Made by a program: the position numbers and the translations under genes | Notes under the pieces: generated by a model | Told to the model about the DNA's origin: nothing | Seen by the model: only the letters and a program-made list of their open reading frames with translations | Database searches by the model: none | DNA from: Oscarella lobularis | Taxonomy: Eukaryota > Porifera > Homoscleromorpha > Homosclerophorida > Oscarellidae | Direction of reading: 5' to 3' | NCBI RefSeq assembly: GCF_947507565.1 | Contig: NC_089188.1 | Coordinates: 1,426,001-1,490,000, forward strand | DNA: 64,000 nucleotides | Shown here: positions 1 to 10,782 of the stretch, one piece after another | How the letters are laid out: each line of letters starts with the position of its first letter | How positions within the stretch are numbered: the first letter of the stretch is position 1

Positions 1-1
1 C

Positions 2-928
2 CGATCACATTCTCTTTGCATTCGTTGGGGTCCTCCTACTCATCGACACTCTTTTTCTCGGTCTTTGGTACGGGCTTGACCCGTACAAAAAGGAGACCGC
101 AGGCGTAAGTAGAACTAATACAGTTCACGAAATTGTCGAGTTTCTTGTGTGGTGCAGGTGGGAGAGGACTTGTTTAAGTGCCACAGCAACAACGCTAATC
201 GCTGGTCCTATATAATACTGGCGTATAAGGGCGTAATTCTCGCCATCGGCGCGTTCATTGCGTTCGAGACGCGAAACGTCCACATCGCTTCGCTGAACGA
301 TTCGCGATTCATTGCCCAGTCTATCTACAATACGGTGATTGCTTGTGTGCTGGCTTTTGCCTTTTCGTTTGTCACTAATGCGGGAGTGGCTTTCGCTCTC
401 TGGGGAACGTCGATAATTGTTATGACGAGCACCGTTGTCGGACTCGTTTTCGTTCCAAAAGTAATTCGGTTACACCTATGTGACACCCTCTTTTTTTTCT
501 AAGTTCGTGTTTTTGTCTTAGGTTTATTATCTTGTCTTTCGAAAGAACGACTCTGTTGCTAACGTGGGGAGAATGGGGAGCAAGGGAAAGGGCTCGATAA
601 ACGATCACACGTTCGCTAAGAAATCGGACCTCAAGCAGTTGCGAGAGCAAAACAGACAACAGAAGAACGCTATGCTAATGATGCTCGAGGAGGTACAAAT
701 ATAGATACGAAATGTTGGGGGGGTGGAGGGGCCTCCTTCGCGACTGTTCAATTTTTTTAGAAAAATTTAACCGAGAGCACAATACAAAGAATAAAGGTCG
801 ACTTTGGACTGCTACTCGACAACGGGAAGAATGATTCCGAGGAAATTCAGACGGATTTTACGATGACAACGTCGCCGACGACTACAAACGAGGAAAATAA
901 CACGGGTGAAAACGAGAGCGAAACGTGA
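2..928 (+). CDS. GABA-B receptor-like class C GPCR, C-terminal part (5' cut by window edge)
   Basis: Metabotropic GABA-B-type receptors are plasma-membrane heterodimers that couple to G proteins. Four exons can be read: 2-104, 158-460, 522-692 and 761-928, with GT-AG introns of 53, 61 and 68 nt and a TGA stop at 926-928. They encode the last transmembrane helices of the 7TM bundle, including GYDPYK-like loop sequence (GLDPYKKE), YKGVILAIGAFIAFETRNV, and LVFVPKVYYLVF at the end of TM7, a layout matching GABBR1/2. The tail after TM7 has a heptad-like stretch (LKQLREQNRQQKNAML) at the place of the GABA-B coiled coil that drives heterodimerisation. It then ends in a Thr/Asn/Glu-rich region. The ligand-binding Venus flytrap and TM1-4 lie before the window. 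Which GABBR subtype it is cannot be told from this fragment. Confidence 0.85.
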
Positions 929-1316
929 AACTAACTCATATGAAATCAGTTCCTATAGAAGTTTAGTTTAGTGACTCTACGAACTATAGCTCTCCGACTC
1001 ACTTCGTAGTGTCGTCACTGTGCATTTAGTATGTATGCGCCTATAATGCTATCAAATATCATGTAGTACCCACCTGGTTTGTCTTTATGCAACAGGCAGT
1101 GGCAATAGCGTCATTCTCTCCCTTCACCTCGAAAAGAAATAGGTGCGATTTATCAAATAACAAAAAAATACAACATTTCATATTCGCTTCCGCGTGAAAC
1201 GCGGAGAAAATCGTTTGTTCTCATTCCGAAGACGACGTCAGTTCATGAGATTCCAATATCCTTAAGCATTACAAAGCACCATTAGTAAGGAACAATTCTC
1301 GAATGCAGTCGACCGC
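929..1316. other. Convergent 3' intergenic stretch
   Basis: This lies between the receptor stop codon and the transporter stop codon on the other strand, so it should hold both 3' UTRs. I see no good open reading frame, tRNA-like box or repeat, and no clear AATAAA for either gene. Nothing else can be supported here. Confidence 0.5.
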
Positions 1317-4300
1317 CTACTCGTATGATGAATGCCGTTTCCGAGAACACAGATTACCGCAACTGCACAAACGAACGCTTAGAGAAAGAAAGATAACCGA
1401 TGCAGACATTCAAGTCACCTGACGTATCGCTTCCAGTCAGATATTTCCAACCACGACTGTGACTGAAACAAATCGTCGATGTGCTCCAAACTTTTTCCCT
1501 AGGGAGGGACAAAGGACGATCTATAGTCTTGAATCGTGTGTGCACATTCAGTACCTTCGTCTCGGGCGTTGTGAAAAGAACGAAAAGAAAGGAGAGAGTC
1601 AAGAGAACTCCCATGAGAACGAAGGTGCCCTTGACTCCGAGTACGGCGCAGTCAAGCAAAAGCGGCGTAAACATGGCAATTGAAAAATTGGCAATCCAAT
1701 TCGAAGCCGTCGTAACGCTAACCGCTTTGCCTAAATCACAAATCGACGTCTATGAATTCAAAAAAGCGACAAATATCGACCTCTAATACGCAGCGGAAAA
1801 ATTTCACTCGTAACAACCCAGGCCGTGGGTCTAGAAAGACAAAAGATCAAGAAAAGAAGACATCTCTTCTCCACGCTTACCCCCATCCGTACGCAAAATT
1901 GACGACAAAGAGACAAACAAAGAACGTCACGGCATACCCAGTTGCCGCGCTGATATGACCGTCGCTGCAGCCGTAAGGACTAAGCAGGCCAGCTGCTATA
2001 AAAACAGACACCGCCATTCCAACGGAACCAAGCAAAAGCAGCACCTTTCGACCCGTCTAGAAAAAGAACAACAGTAAGAAATGAAACGGATCCCCTCCTT
2101 GCATGACTGCCTTGTCAACTAAATAGATGGCAATGAACGTCGCCAGAAAGTTGGTCACTCCAGTGATTGCCGTGGCAACGTACTTGGATACGTTTACCAT
2201 ATGAAAAACGGTCGTTGAATAGTACCTAAAACGTCGTCAATAAATTATCTTAGATTACGGTATTCGATTCCGTACATGATGACGTTCATGCCGGTGAATT
2301 GCTGAAAAACTTGAATGCCGACCCCAATGAAAGTTCTAAGATAAATTTCTCCCCTCTCTCGTCTTCTTTCAGATCATTGCGCAAAGCGCTTACCTTTTCC
2401 ACATTCCGTTACGAAACAAGTCCAGCCAGGTCGACTCGAGAGTCTTGTCGTTTTCGCACGTCTCTTTGATGTCGCCGAATTCATCCTCGACTGCTGCGGC
2501 AACCGCGTCCTCCGATTGAATGACACGACTGTCTTCGACGTAGCGCAATTTATAAAGAACTCTTTTCGCTTTTTCATCGTATCCCTGCTGTACGAGCCAC
2601 CTACACCAAAAAGAAATAGAAACACAAGGAACCGGTGCCCAGTGAAATATGCTAAGATGGGTGCGGTGGAGGAGGCGGGAAGGATGGTGGCTGGGTTTTT
2701 TCGCGATTTTCTCGGCCAAAACTAAAGATTGGTCGATCCCATGAATACAAAATGCTCTATAACCCAACAATCTACTATACTAGAAAGAGAAATGACCGAA
2801 TCGCGTCGAAAGCACCAAAATAGCGAGATTTTCCGATCACATCGCGGTTTTCTCGCCTAAAACGAACGATCCGTCGAATCGACGAGATCGAAACGCTTTA
2901 GAATTGCATTTTCACTTCAACTAGTAGAAGAAACGACTGAATCGCGTGAAAAAGGACCAAAATATCGCCATTCTTGGTCTCCCACGCACAAAATGTCGTT
3001 CTTCTAACATCTAATTCACCGCTAGTACGAGATCGGTAGTCTAATGGCTTTCTAGACACGCTTAGCCCCTCGAATTCTACAGAGATCGATGCTGGAGCGA
3101 CGAGCTTCGAAAATCTCGAAATTTCGAGCAAACCATCGATTTCTACGAACTACGCGTTCGAAGTTCACGAACGTAGTTCTATATAGTTAGGATCTTAGCA
3201 TATTTCACTTGGCGCCGGCGCAGCGCGCCGGTGCCCAGTGAAATATGCTAAGATGGGTGTGGTGGGCGGGGCGGCGGCGGGGAGGATGGCGGTTAGTTTT
3301 TTTCGCGATTTTCTCGGCCAAAACTAACGATTGGTCGATCCCATCAATCAAAAAAGTTCTATAACCCAACAATCTACTAGACTAGAAAGAGAAACGACCG
3401 AAACGAGTCGAAAGCACCAAAATAGCGAGATTTTCCGATCGCATTGCGGTTTTCTCGCCTAAAACGAACGATCTGTCGAATCGACGCGATCGAAACGCTT
3501 TAGAATTGCATTTTCACTTCAACTAGTGGAAGAAACGACTGAATCGCGTGAAAAAGGACCAAAATATCGCCATTCTTGGTCTCCCACGCACAAAATGTCG
3601 TTCTTCTAACATCTAGTTCATCGCTAGTACGAGATCGGCAGTCTAATGGCTTTTCTAGAGACGATTATCCCCTCGAATTCTACGAAGGTCGATGTTGGAG
3701 CGACTAGCTTCGAAAAATCTCGAGCAAACAATCGATTTTCTACGAGCTACGCGTTCGAACTTTACGAACGTAGTTCTATATAGTTAGGATCTTAGCATAT
3801 TTCACTTGGCGCCGGCGCAGCGCGCCGGTGCCCAGTGAAATATGCTAAGATGGGTGTGGTGGCCGGGGGCGGCGGCGGGGAGGATGGCGGTTAGTTTTTT
3901 TCGCGATTTTCTCGGCCAAAACTAACGATTGGTCGATCCCATCAATCAAAAAAGTTCTATAACCCAACAATCTACTAGACTAGAAAGAGAAACGACCGAA
4001 ACGAGTCGAAAGCACCAAAATAGCGAGATTTTCCGATCGCATTGCGGTTTTCTCGCCTAAAACGAACGATCTGTCGAATCGACGCGATCGAAATGCTTTA
4101 GAATTGCATTTTCACTTCAACTAGTGGAAGAAACGACTGAATCGCGTGAAAAAGGACCAAAATATCGCCATTCTTGGTCTCCCACGCACAAAATGTCGTT
4201 CTTCTAACATCTAGTTCACCGCTAGTACGAGATCGGTAGTCTAATGGCTTTCTAGACACGCTTAGCCCCTCGAATTCTACGGAGATCGATGCTGGAGCGA

Positions 4301-6634
4301 CGAGCTTCGAAAAATCTCGAAATTTCGAGCAAACCATCGATTTCTACGAACTACGCGTTCGAAGTTCACGAATGTAGTTCTATATAGTTAGGATCTTAGC
4401 ATATTTCACTTGGCGCCGGCGCAGCGCGCCGGTGCCCAGTGAAATATGCTAAGATGGGTGTGGTGGGCGGGGGCGGCGGCGGGGAGGATGGCGGTTAGTT
4501 TTTTTCGCGATTTTCTCGGCCAAAACTAACGATTGGTCGATCCCATAAATCAAAAAAGTTCTATAACCCAACAATCTACTAGACTAGAAAGAGAAACGAC
4601 CGAAACGAGTCGAAAGCACCAAAATAGCGAGATTTTCCGATCGCATTGCGGTTTTCTCGCCTAAAACGAACGATCTGTCGAATCGACGCGATCGAAATGC
4701 TTTAGAATTGCATTTTCACTTCAACTAGTGGAAGAAACGACTGAATCGCGTGAAAAAGGACCAAAATATCGCCATTCTTGGTCTCCCACGCACAAAATGT
4801 CGTTCTTCTAACATCTAGTTCATCGCTAGTACGAGATCGGCAGTCTAATGGCTTTCTAGACACGCTTAGCCCCTCGAATTCTACGAAGGTCGATGTTGGA
4901 GCGACTAGCTTCGAAAAATCTCGAAATTTCGAGCAAACAATCGCTTTTCTACCAACTACGCGTTCGAACTTCACGAACGTAGTTCTATATAGTTAGGATC
5001 TTAGCATATTTCACTTGGCGCCGGCGCAGCGCGCCGGTGCCCAGTGAAATATGCTAAGATGGGTGTGGTGGGCGGGGGCGGCGGCGGGGAGGATGGCGGT
5101 TAGTTTTTTTCGCGATTTTCTCGGCCAAAACTAACGATTGGTCGATCCCATCAATCAAAAAAGTCCTATAACCCAACAATCTACTAAACTAGAAAGAGAA
5201 ACGACCGAAACGAGTCGAAAGCACCAAAATAGCGAGATTTTCCGATCGCATTGCGGTTTTCTCGCCTAAAACGAACGATCTGTCGAATCGACACGATCGA
5301 AACGCTTTAGAATTGCATTTTCACTTCAACTAGGAGAAGAAACGACTGAATCGCGTGAAAAAGACCAAAATATCGCCATTCTTGGTCTTCCACGCACAAA
5401 ATGTCGTTCTTCTAACATCTAGTTCACCGCGCTAGTACGAGATCGCCGCTCTAATTTTTCTAGACACGCTTAGTCGGAGATCGATGCTGGAGCGACTAGC
5501 TTCGAGAAATCTCGAAATGTTTCGAACAAAAGCATCGATTTTCTACGAACTACGCGTTCGAAGTTCACGAACGTAGTTCTATATTAGTTAGGATCTTAGC
5601 ACATTTCACTTGTCACCGGCGCAGTATTCCCCTCTGTGTATAGTCTTACCTTGGACTTTCCGGCAGGACCATCATACCACAAACTAATATCAGAGCAAAT
5701 AGGCACTGAAGTCCCAGAGATATTCGCCACCCGGCGTCAAACTTAACACAGCCAAGATTGACGAGAAAACTCACCTGAAAACAGTGATCTATTGAAGGAT
5801 TCGACCACAGGCGACTCTCGCTCGGCTTTCTCACCATGATACCAGCAGTTATGCTTAGCTGATTCAACGAGACGAGGCGGCCGCGAAGATGCTTGGGCGA
5901 TACTTCGGCATTATATATGGGAACGACCATACTGACGAATCTGCAGTATAGAACGCAGTAGTAAAAAAGAATGACCACACACGTTCTCTAATTACCCCAC
6001 TCCTAATCCTGCCACAACTCGTCCAAAGAAGATCATCCTAATGAGGGCAAATGGAGGAGACTAGGAAAGAGAGATAGGGTTCTCGTACCAAAGTTCCACT
6101 GAAGCACTCTGAATTGCGCCGCCCACAATGAATCCTATGCCTCCAATTATAATTGATTTTCGCCGTCCCAATTTATCAGACAAAACTAAAACGAATGATT
6201 CTACTGAGCTACAGTGCAGCCAAGATACGTATGCCTTACTGCCAGCTAATAAAGCCCCTGCAAGACATCCGAGAGAAAATGTACTTACAACCAGCCCCTG
6301 AAGCAGCAGAAGCGTGCAATTATTGCCTTCGCCGAGCGAAAAGTCTTCTTACCAATGTGGTTTCGGCGTCTTTGCACTTTTTCGTGATATCCGTGACATT
6401 GCTGTGAGATTCGTTCGTGCAGGTAGATAAGAGAGGTATGTCGAATTCTCTTCGAAACGCGTCCATGTCCTTCACCCCTCCAATAATCCTGCGTAGACGC
6501 GTAGTTTGAATACGAATACAGTACCCCGAGTGGAGACTCTACCCTATATCGTAGCCAAACAGGAATCCTCCGATCGTGGCAAAGCACGCCAGGAAGACGA
6601 CATAACCGTTCGACGACGACGAACTGGAGACCAT
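1317..6634 (-). CDS. SLC2-type sugar transporter (MFS)
   Basis: A 12-TM facilitative hexose/polyol carrier of the major facilitator superfamily. About thirteen exons can be joined. Start ATG is at 6634-6632, followed by a Ser run and TM1 ending GGFLFGYDIG. Family signatures in order are SDKLGRRKS (TM2-3 loop), GRVVAGLGVG, PESPR before the central loop, QQFTGMNVIMYYS (TM7), YLVDK(x)GRK (TM8-9 loop), SEIFPLRIRGKA (TM10 loop) and FTTPETKGKSLEHID at the C-terminus, all hallmarks of SLC2. The exon ending PESPR (near 5648) and the next one (2600-2394) are separated by a ~3 kb intron filled by a tandem repeat array, although the other introns are about 50-70 nt. The last exon may splice to a stop at 1317 or end at an in-frame TGA at 1415-1417. 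The start codon faces TBCA 53 bp away. Substrate cannot be assigned. Confidence 0.85.
2630..5626 (+). repeat. Tandem array 1: five ~600 bp palindrome-ended units inside the transporter intron
   Basis: Five direct copies follow one another, with junctions near 3222, 3820, 4422 and 5029. Each unit starts CCGGTGCCCAGTGAAATATG followed by CTAAGATGGG, and ends CTTAGCATATTTCACTTGG followed by CGCCGGCGC. The start and end are therefore imperfect inverted copies of each other over about 30 bp, like terminal inverted repeats of a MITE. A second hairpin just inside the right end pairs GAACTACGCGTTCG with CGAACGTAGTTC. Short reading frames of 70-90 codons run through the units but are repeated with indels and look non-coding. 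The outermost copies are slightly degenerate, e.g. TTGTCACCGGCGC at 5612-5626. The same unit recurs near 35.1-38.3 kb. Confidence 0.9.
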
Positions 6635-6687
6635 AGCGACCACGTGACATAGCAACAAAGACCCGAGTGTTCTTACGCCTCTTCCAA
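6635..6687. promoter_or_regulatory. Shared bidirectional promoter region of transporter and TBCA
   Basis: Only 53 bp separate the ATG of the sugar transporter (-) from the ATG of TBCA (+). A palindromic E-box CACGTG lies at 6641-6646 (in CCACGTGAC), and a CTTCC (ETS-like core) sits at 6681-6685. Whether these are used is inference; the transcription start sites probably overlap the neighbouring gene's coding region. Confidence 0.5.
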
Positions 6688-7005
6688 ATGGCCGCAGAGC
6701 AAAAGCAGCTGAAAATCCGCACGGCCGTCGTGAAGCGACTAGTCAAGGAGAAGATCTCGTACGAAAAAGAAGCCGTCGAACAGGAAGCGAAAGTGCAGAA
6801 GCTGAAAGACGAAGGCGCCGACGAATACGTCGTCAAAAAGCAGATCGAATGTCTCGAAGAGACGCGAACGGTCCTGCCCGATTGCCAGCGACGCATCGCG
6901 ACGGCAATCGACGACCTGAAAGCACTCGTCAGAGCAAACGAGTCTCTAAAAGAGACAGACGAATACAAGGCAGCCGTCGAACAACTAGAGAGTGTTGAAT
7001 ACTAA
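6688..7005 (+). CDS. TBCA: Tubulin-specific chaperone A
   Basis: Cofactor A binds newly folded beta-tubulin and hands it on in the cytosolic alpha/beta-tubulin dimer assembly pathway. This is a single exon of 105 codons plus TAA, close to the ~108 residues of animal TBCA. It begins MAAEQKQLKIRTAVVKRLVK and contains the family-typical segment KEKISYEKEAVEQE. The rest is predicted to be a three-helix bundle rich in Lys/Glu heptads. No signal peptide or membrane segment is present. The start is the first ATG after the shared promoter interval, and the open frame upstream has no other ATG. It converges with TAF9, whose stop codon lies 63 bp downstream on the other strand. Confidence 0.93.
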   Translation: MAAEQKQLKIRTAVVKRLVKEKISYEKEAVEQEAKVQKLKDEGADEYVVKKQIECLEETRTVLPDCQRRIATAIDDLKALVRANESLKETDEYKAAVEQLESVEY

Positions 7006-7068
7006 GAGAACTAGTTCCCTGTCTGTTTTTTTTGTGCGTCTAAATTTGATTGCGTGCACATATCTAAA

Positions 7069-7941
7069 CTATTCGCCTGATTCTTCTCGCTTTCTCTTTA
7101 TTCCTTGCTGCTGCTGTGGCTGTTGAAGTTGTGATGATAGTATCGGTCTCTGCGTCAGTGTGGTGCTGAGCACTTTCGGTGCGCCCGTTGGCGTCGTCAT
7201 TACGATGGGAGTCGCTAGCAATATAGGAGTTCCAGGCCCAGATGCCGTCGTGATGAAACGAATGCTGCTTGGCGTTCCAACGCCTGCCACGCTGATTCCC
7301 TTTACGAATTGCCCTTGGGCCTGTTGAGTCGCCTGTTGCACAGACAGGGGAGCCAACTGAGGCTTAGCCTAAGATAAGAACGAGAGAGCATCTGATGACA
7401 GTCAACAAGACTCAATATATTAGATATTACCTTCTTTCTGGGCTTGATTTTATGATTCGGTGCCAGTAGGCAATGCCTATCAGGCGGAAGACGAAGACCG
7501 AATTTCTCCGGAATAATGGGCAATTTCTGACTGTTCTTCTCCCGAGCGATTTCCATTAGAAACTAAAGTGATATATCTACGAGGCGTTCAGATAACGCTT
7601 CTCTGATTCTTACGTCTCGTGGCGGCGGCGTCGTGAACGAATGATTGACGAGCGTTTTGACGGCCAATTTGACGTCGCTCGCGTCGATTTCGCGTTTGTT
7701 CGCGTGCTCGGACATCGCTTTTGCTTCTTCGAAGACGTCCGATACGTATTCTAGACGCAAAACGCGACGAAAATCAGCGGACGAAAAACAGAGGAGGCGC
7801 TATCTCACTGTAGGCGAATTCCAGCATCAAATTGATGACTCTCGGCTCGTAGTCGGCGACTCCCATTTCTTTGAGAATCGCTGCCATAACGAGAGCGTCT
7901 CTCGGAATCGACGAAGGACCTCCGGACGAAGAAGATGCCAT
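7069..7941 (-). CDS. TAF9: TFIID/SAGA subunit TAF9
   Basis: TAF9 is a histone-fold subunit shared by TFIID and SAGA that pairs with TAF6. Four exons were read: 7941-7809, 7750-7614, 7562-7431 and 7368-7069, all with GT-AG introns of 51-62 nt, giving about 233 residues. The N-terminal histone fold spans roughly residues 15-80 (PRDALVMAAILKEMGV, YEPRVINLMLEFAYKYVSDV, REIDASDVKLAVKTL). It is followed by the family-specific FTSPPPRD-like motif (FTTPPPRDFLMEIAREKN) and RLPPDRHCLLAPNHKIK. The C-terminal tail is Thr/Pro/Gln-rich and ends in a basic stretch (KRKREE). Human TAF9 is about 264 residues, so this is slightly shorter in the tail. Its 3' end faces TBCA. Confidence 0.95.
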
Positions 7942-8327
7942 TGCCTGTGCGCAGGACTCCACGCCTATATACGCAGTAACACGTACGTCTACTTGACTCC
8001 CGCTTTCACGCAAAATCAAAAATAAAGTCTACCTGAAAACGACTACACCATCCATTTGACAATAAACGTAGTAGCAAACATGCAGTGGTAAAGAAGGATC
8101 GGGGGGGAAAGGAAAAGAAAAAAGCAGACTACTAATGGTCAAAATAAGACGGAGTTTCGCTACTCCTTTCCTGGATATATCTACACAAAGAAAACCCTAA
8201 AATTGGATGTACACAGTCAAAATACAGTAGTAATCTGGCACTCCTCTTCCCTCATCTTTATGCACTGAGAAGGGAAAAGAATTTTTTCAAGAAAAAATAA
8301 TAATACCAAAAGAGAAGTTAGTCAAAC
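7942..8327. other. TAF9 5' leader and kinase 3' UTR
   Basis: This is a tandem (both minus-strand) intergenic interval. It holds the leader of TAF9 and the 3' UTR of the STK-type kinase. An alternative last kinase exon could be spliced near 8268-8250 (acceptor TTCTCAG), but the frame would close within two codons. No other gene, RNA or repeat is evident. Confidence 0.45.
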
Positions 8328-10222
8328 TTACTTTCTTAGTTTGCTAAGAATTTGACCTGTTAGCAAGTCGGTGATGCCGGGACGGCTGACTTCAGCCAAC
8401 TCAAACGCTTTCTGCAGTCCTTCGATTGTGTTGGGGTCCGCACCGACCCTATTCTTCAACTATCCCAAAAAAAACCCGAATGCACCAATCGGAAAACAAC
8501 AGCTCGAATCGCACACCTCTGTCAACACAGGAAGAACAACCGTTTGTAGACTCTTTGATACCGGAGCTCGTGTAGGCTGAGACAGCGAGTAAGAGAAAAC
8601 AAATATTTAGACAGAGGATTACTGGAGGCGGTGCCGATCGCTGAGGTTGTACCGGTGGCGCCAGTTCCTGAAATTCAGCCGCCGTCGCTGCTGCCATTTC
8701 TGAGCCGGCACCTGTCGACGCTTTGACCGTGTCGAAGACCCAGTCGGGAGACTCGTCATCTTTATCGCTGGGAAGAGAGAACAAAGAAAAAAATCGAGGT
8801 CTTTTAGTGTCGTCTCTATGTCTCTCTCTCTCTCTCTCTCACTCGTCCTTGTCTTCGTCCGAGCTACTGTCGCCGTTATCGTTTTCCAGCCTCCACCGTT
8901 TGTATCTCTCAATCAGATCTATAAGATACGACGTCTTCTTCGCTTTACTGGAGATAAACTTGTGTTTAAGCAGCTCTTTCGCCGTAGGTCTCTAAAGGAT
9001 ATATAATAAATGTGCTAAAGACTTCCCTACAATGTGTGGGCTTACGTTATTGGGATCCTTATTTAGACACGTAGCGACAAAATCCTTGAACGTCTTGCTG
9101 TAATTGCCGGCCAATTCCGGCGGATTATTTCTCGGTATGAGAAAGAGAACGCGCATGGGATGCAAATCGGAATTGGGCGGCTCCCCTTTTGCCAATTCGA
9201 TAGCAGTAATCCCAAGCGACCAAATATCAGCCTAGAAAAAGAAAAAACAGTCCATCTTCTATCCTCGCAAATCTGACCCCCCACACCTTTTGATCGTAGG
9301 CCGACTGTTTGATGACTTCAGGTGCCATCCAAAACGGCGTTCCAACGAACGTCGTCCGTTTCGACAGCGTATCCGTCAACTGACCGGCGACGCCAAAATC
9401 TGCCAATTTTACGTCACCGTTTTCGGATAATAGAATATTTGCCGCTGGAACGCGAGAATAAATAAATATAAAATAAAAATGTATGGGGGATTGTGAGACC
9501 TTTTATATCTCTGTGTAGCTTGCGTTCGCCGTGCAAGTAGTCTAATCCTCGTAGAATTTCTCTAATTATCGTCGCGATGTACGATTCGTCGAAGAGGCCC
9601 GATTTCATCTGGGTGGAGGGGGAGGGGCGAAGCGAAAGAGGAATAAAATCGCGAGATGTCGCGTCGTTTCGACGCCGATTTCGTACCAAATCTAGCGCCG
9701 ATCCGCCTCCTAAGTATTCCATGATGATCCAAAGCTTCGTTCCCTACGTTACGACGAAAATAAGGGCGTTGTCTCCCCCGAATGGGGTCCCGCCGCGAAA
9801 ACGGCTTCACCTTCAGATAGGATCCGTGATATTTCGTCACGAAATGGCTGTCGCATTGAGCGAGAACGGCGATTTCTTGCTGAATGTCTTCGATTTCGTC
9901 TTCGGCCTCTTCGAGATCGATGATCTTGATGGCGACGACCTCCTTCGTTTCGTTGTTGATGCTAACGAAGGCGAACGAATGAGAAAACGACGACTTGCGA
10001 TATCGAACGGAGGCGCGGGCCGCTCCCCCCCTTCTCCCCCTCCCTCCCTCCACATTCGCGATACCTCACCCTTTGTAAACTTCGCCGAACGAGCCTTTGC
10101 CGATGCGATCGAGTTTGGAGAACATTCGCTCCGGATCGAGATCGTTTCGCTGTGCGAGAGCGAGAGATTACACGCTATCCCCTTTGGGCGTCGTCACTTA
10201 CAAACGCATGATTCGACATCAT
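8328..10222 (-). CDS. STE20-family kinase of the STK24/25/26 (MST3/YSK1/MST4) group
   Basis: Germinal-centre-kinase III proteins are cytosolic/Golgi Ser/Thr kinases that work with CCM3 and STRIPAK in cell polarity and migration. About ten exons join into one protein. Start is ATG 10222-10220, since an in-frame TAA lies just upstream. Kinase motifs in order are [12 protein letters not shown] (P-loop), [20 protein letters not shown] (VAIK Lys and helix C), [31 protein letters not shown] (catalytic loop), [11 protein letters not shown], and [21 protein letters not shown] (activation loop). These match GCK-III almost residue for residue. After the domain come [22 protein letters not shown], an acidic Ser/Asp linker, and the conserved C-terminal dimerisation region ([33 protein letters not shown]) that binds CCM3. 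A TAA at 8330-8328 closes it. A single invertebrate-type gene probably corresponds to all three vertebrate paralogues. Confidence 0.93.
8821..8841. repeat. (TC)n microsatellite
   Basis: About ten TC dinucleotides lie in a short intron of the kinase gene, just downstream (in kinase orientation) of the exon ending in the acidic linker. On the minus strand this is a GA run rather than a polypyrimidine tract, so it is not the acceptor tract itself. Confidence 0.9.
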
Positions 10223-10782
10223 TTTGGTGTCCGTCCTTTCTTCGTCGCCTGTTTATTGGAACGAGAATGAGCTCGGCATAGCCGCCGGAACCGATCTGCA
10301 ACGCAATTCAATCCAAACGGGATCTCTGCGATAAGATAGAGGGGCTGTATTTACCGTTTTGTCATACTGGACTTCGACGAGTTCGAAAGGGATACGCCCA
10401 ATCGTGCGCGTTGCTCCTAGCGACGATTAGTTCCTCTCCCACGCCAACATCTGACCTTATGTCGGCGAGACAGCAAACATCCAGCTCGCCGCAGTGCATT
10501 TCACTTCTAAAATACTGCATGCCAAGAGCGATTTTCCACAATTAGAACCGTCGAACCGCGCCTACACACGTTTTCCCTAGAACCCGGTTGTATGACGTCA
10601 AGGCTTCCGTTCCACCAAAAAGTCCTGAATTGATCTCGTCCCCAAGTCTTCGACACGCTTCAACCGTCGATCGATCCGATCCAACTAATCGCCGTCTCGA
10701 CCGCATCCCGACGACCTCGCCTACGAAACGGGACCCCACACCGCAAAAAAAAGGGAGAAACGCGAAAGAACGCCGCAAAGAA
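10223..10782. other. Divergent leader region of the kinase and the Rac-like gene
   Basis: This 560 bp lies between two divergent start codons. On the minus strand a likely 5' UTR intron runs from a GTAAAT donor at 10354 to a TTGCAG acceptor at 10296. Splicing would create a small upstream ORF (MTKRSVPAAMPSSFSFQ then stop) in the kinase frame. A further acceptor/donor-like pair sits farther upstream (GTCAGA near 10456, CGCTAG near 10420). A longer open frame reading RIPFELVEVQYDKT and then IGSGGYAELILV crosses the same intron in another frame; I do not recognise it. The + side is A-rich just before the Rac start. Confidence 0.45.

Noticed and set aside
1752-1958. 68-codon + strand ORF
   Set aside because: It lies antisense over transporter exons and introns, with Lys-rich random-looking composition.
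2898-4996. Several 70-90 codon ORFs on both strands in array 1
   Set aside because: They recur in each satellite unit, with frames broken by small indels, and match no family; they are by-products of the repeat.
9577-10281. 234-codon + strand ORF
   Set aside because: It is antisense to well-supported kinase exons and crosses their introns; composition is explained by the opposite strand.
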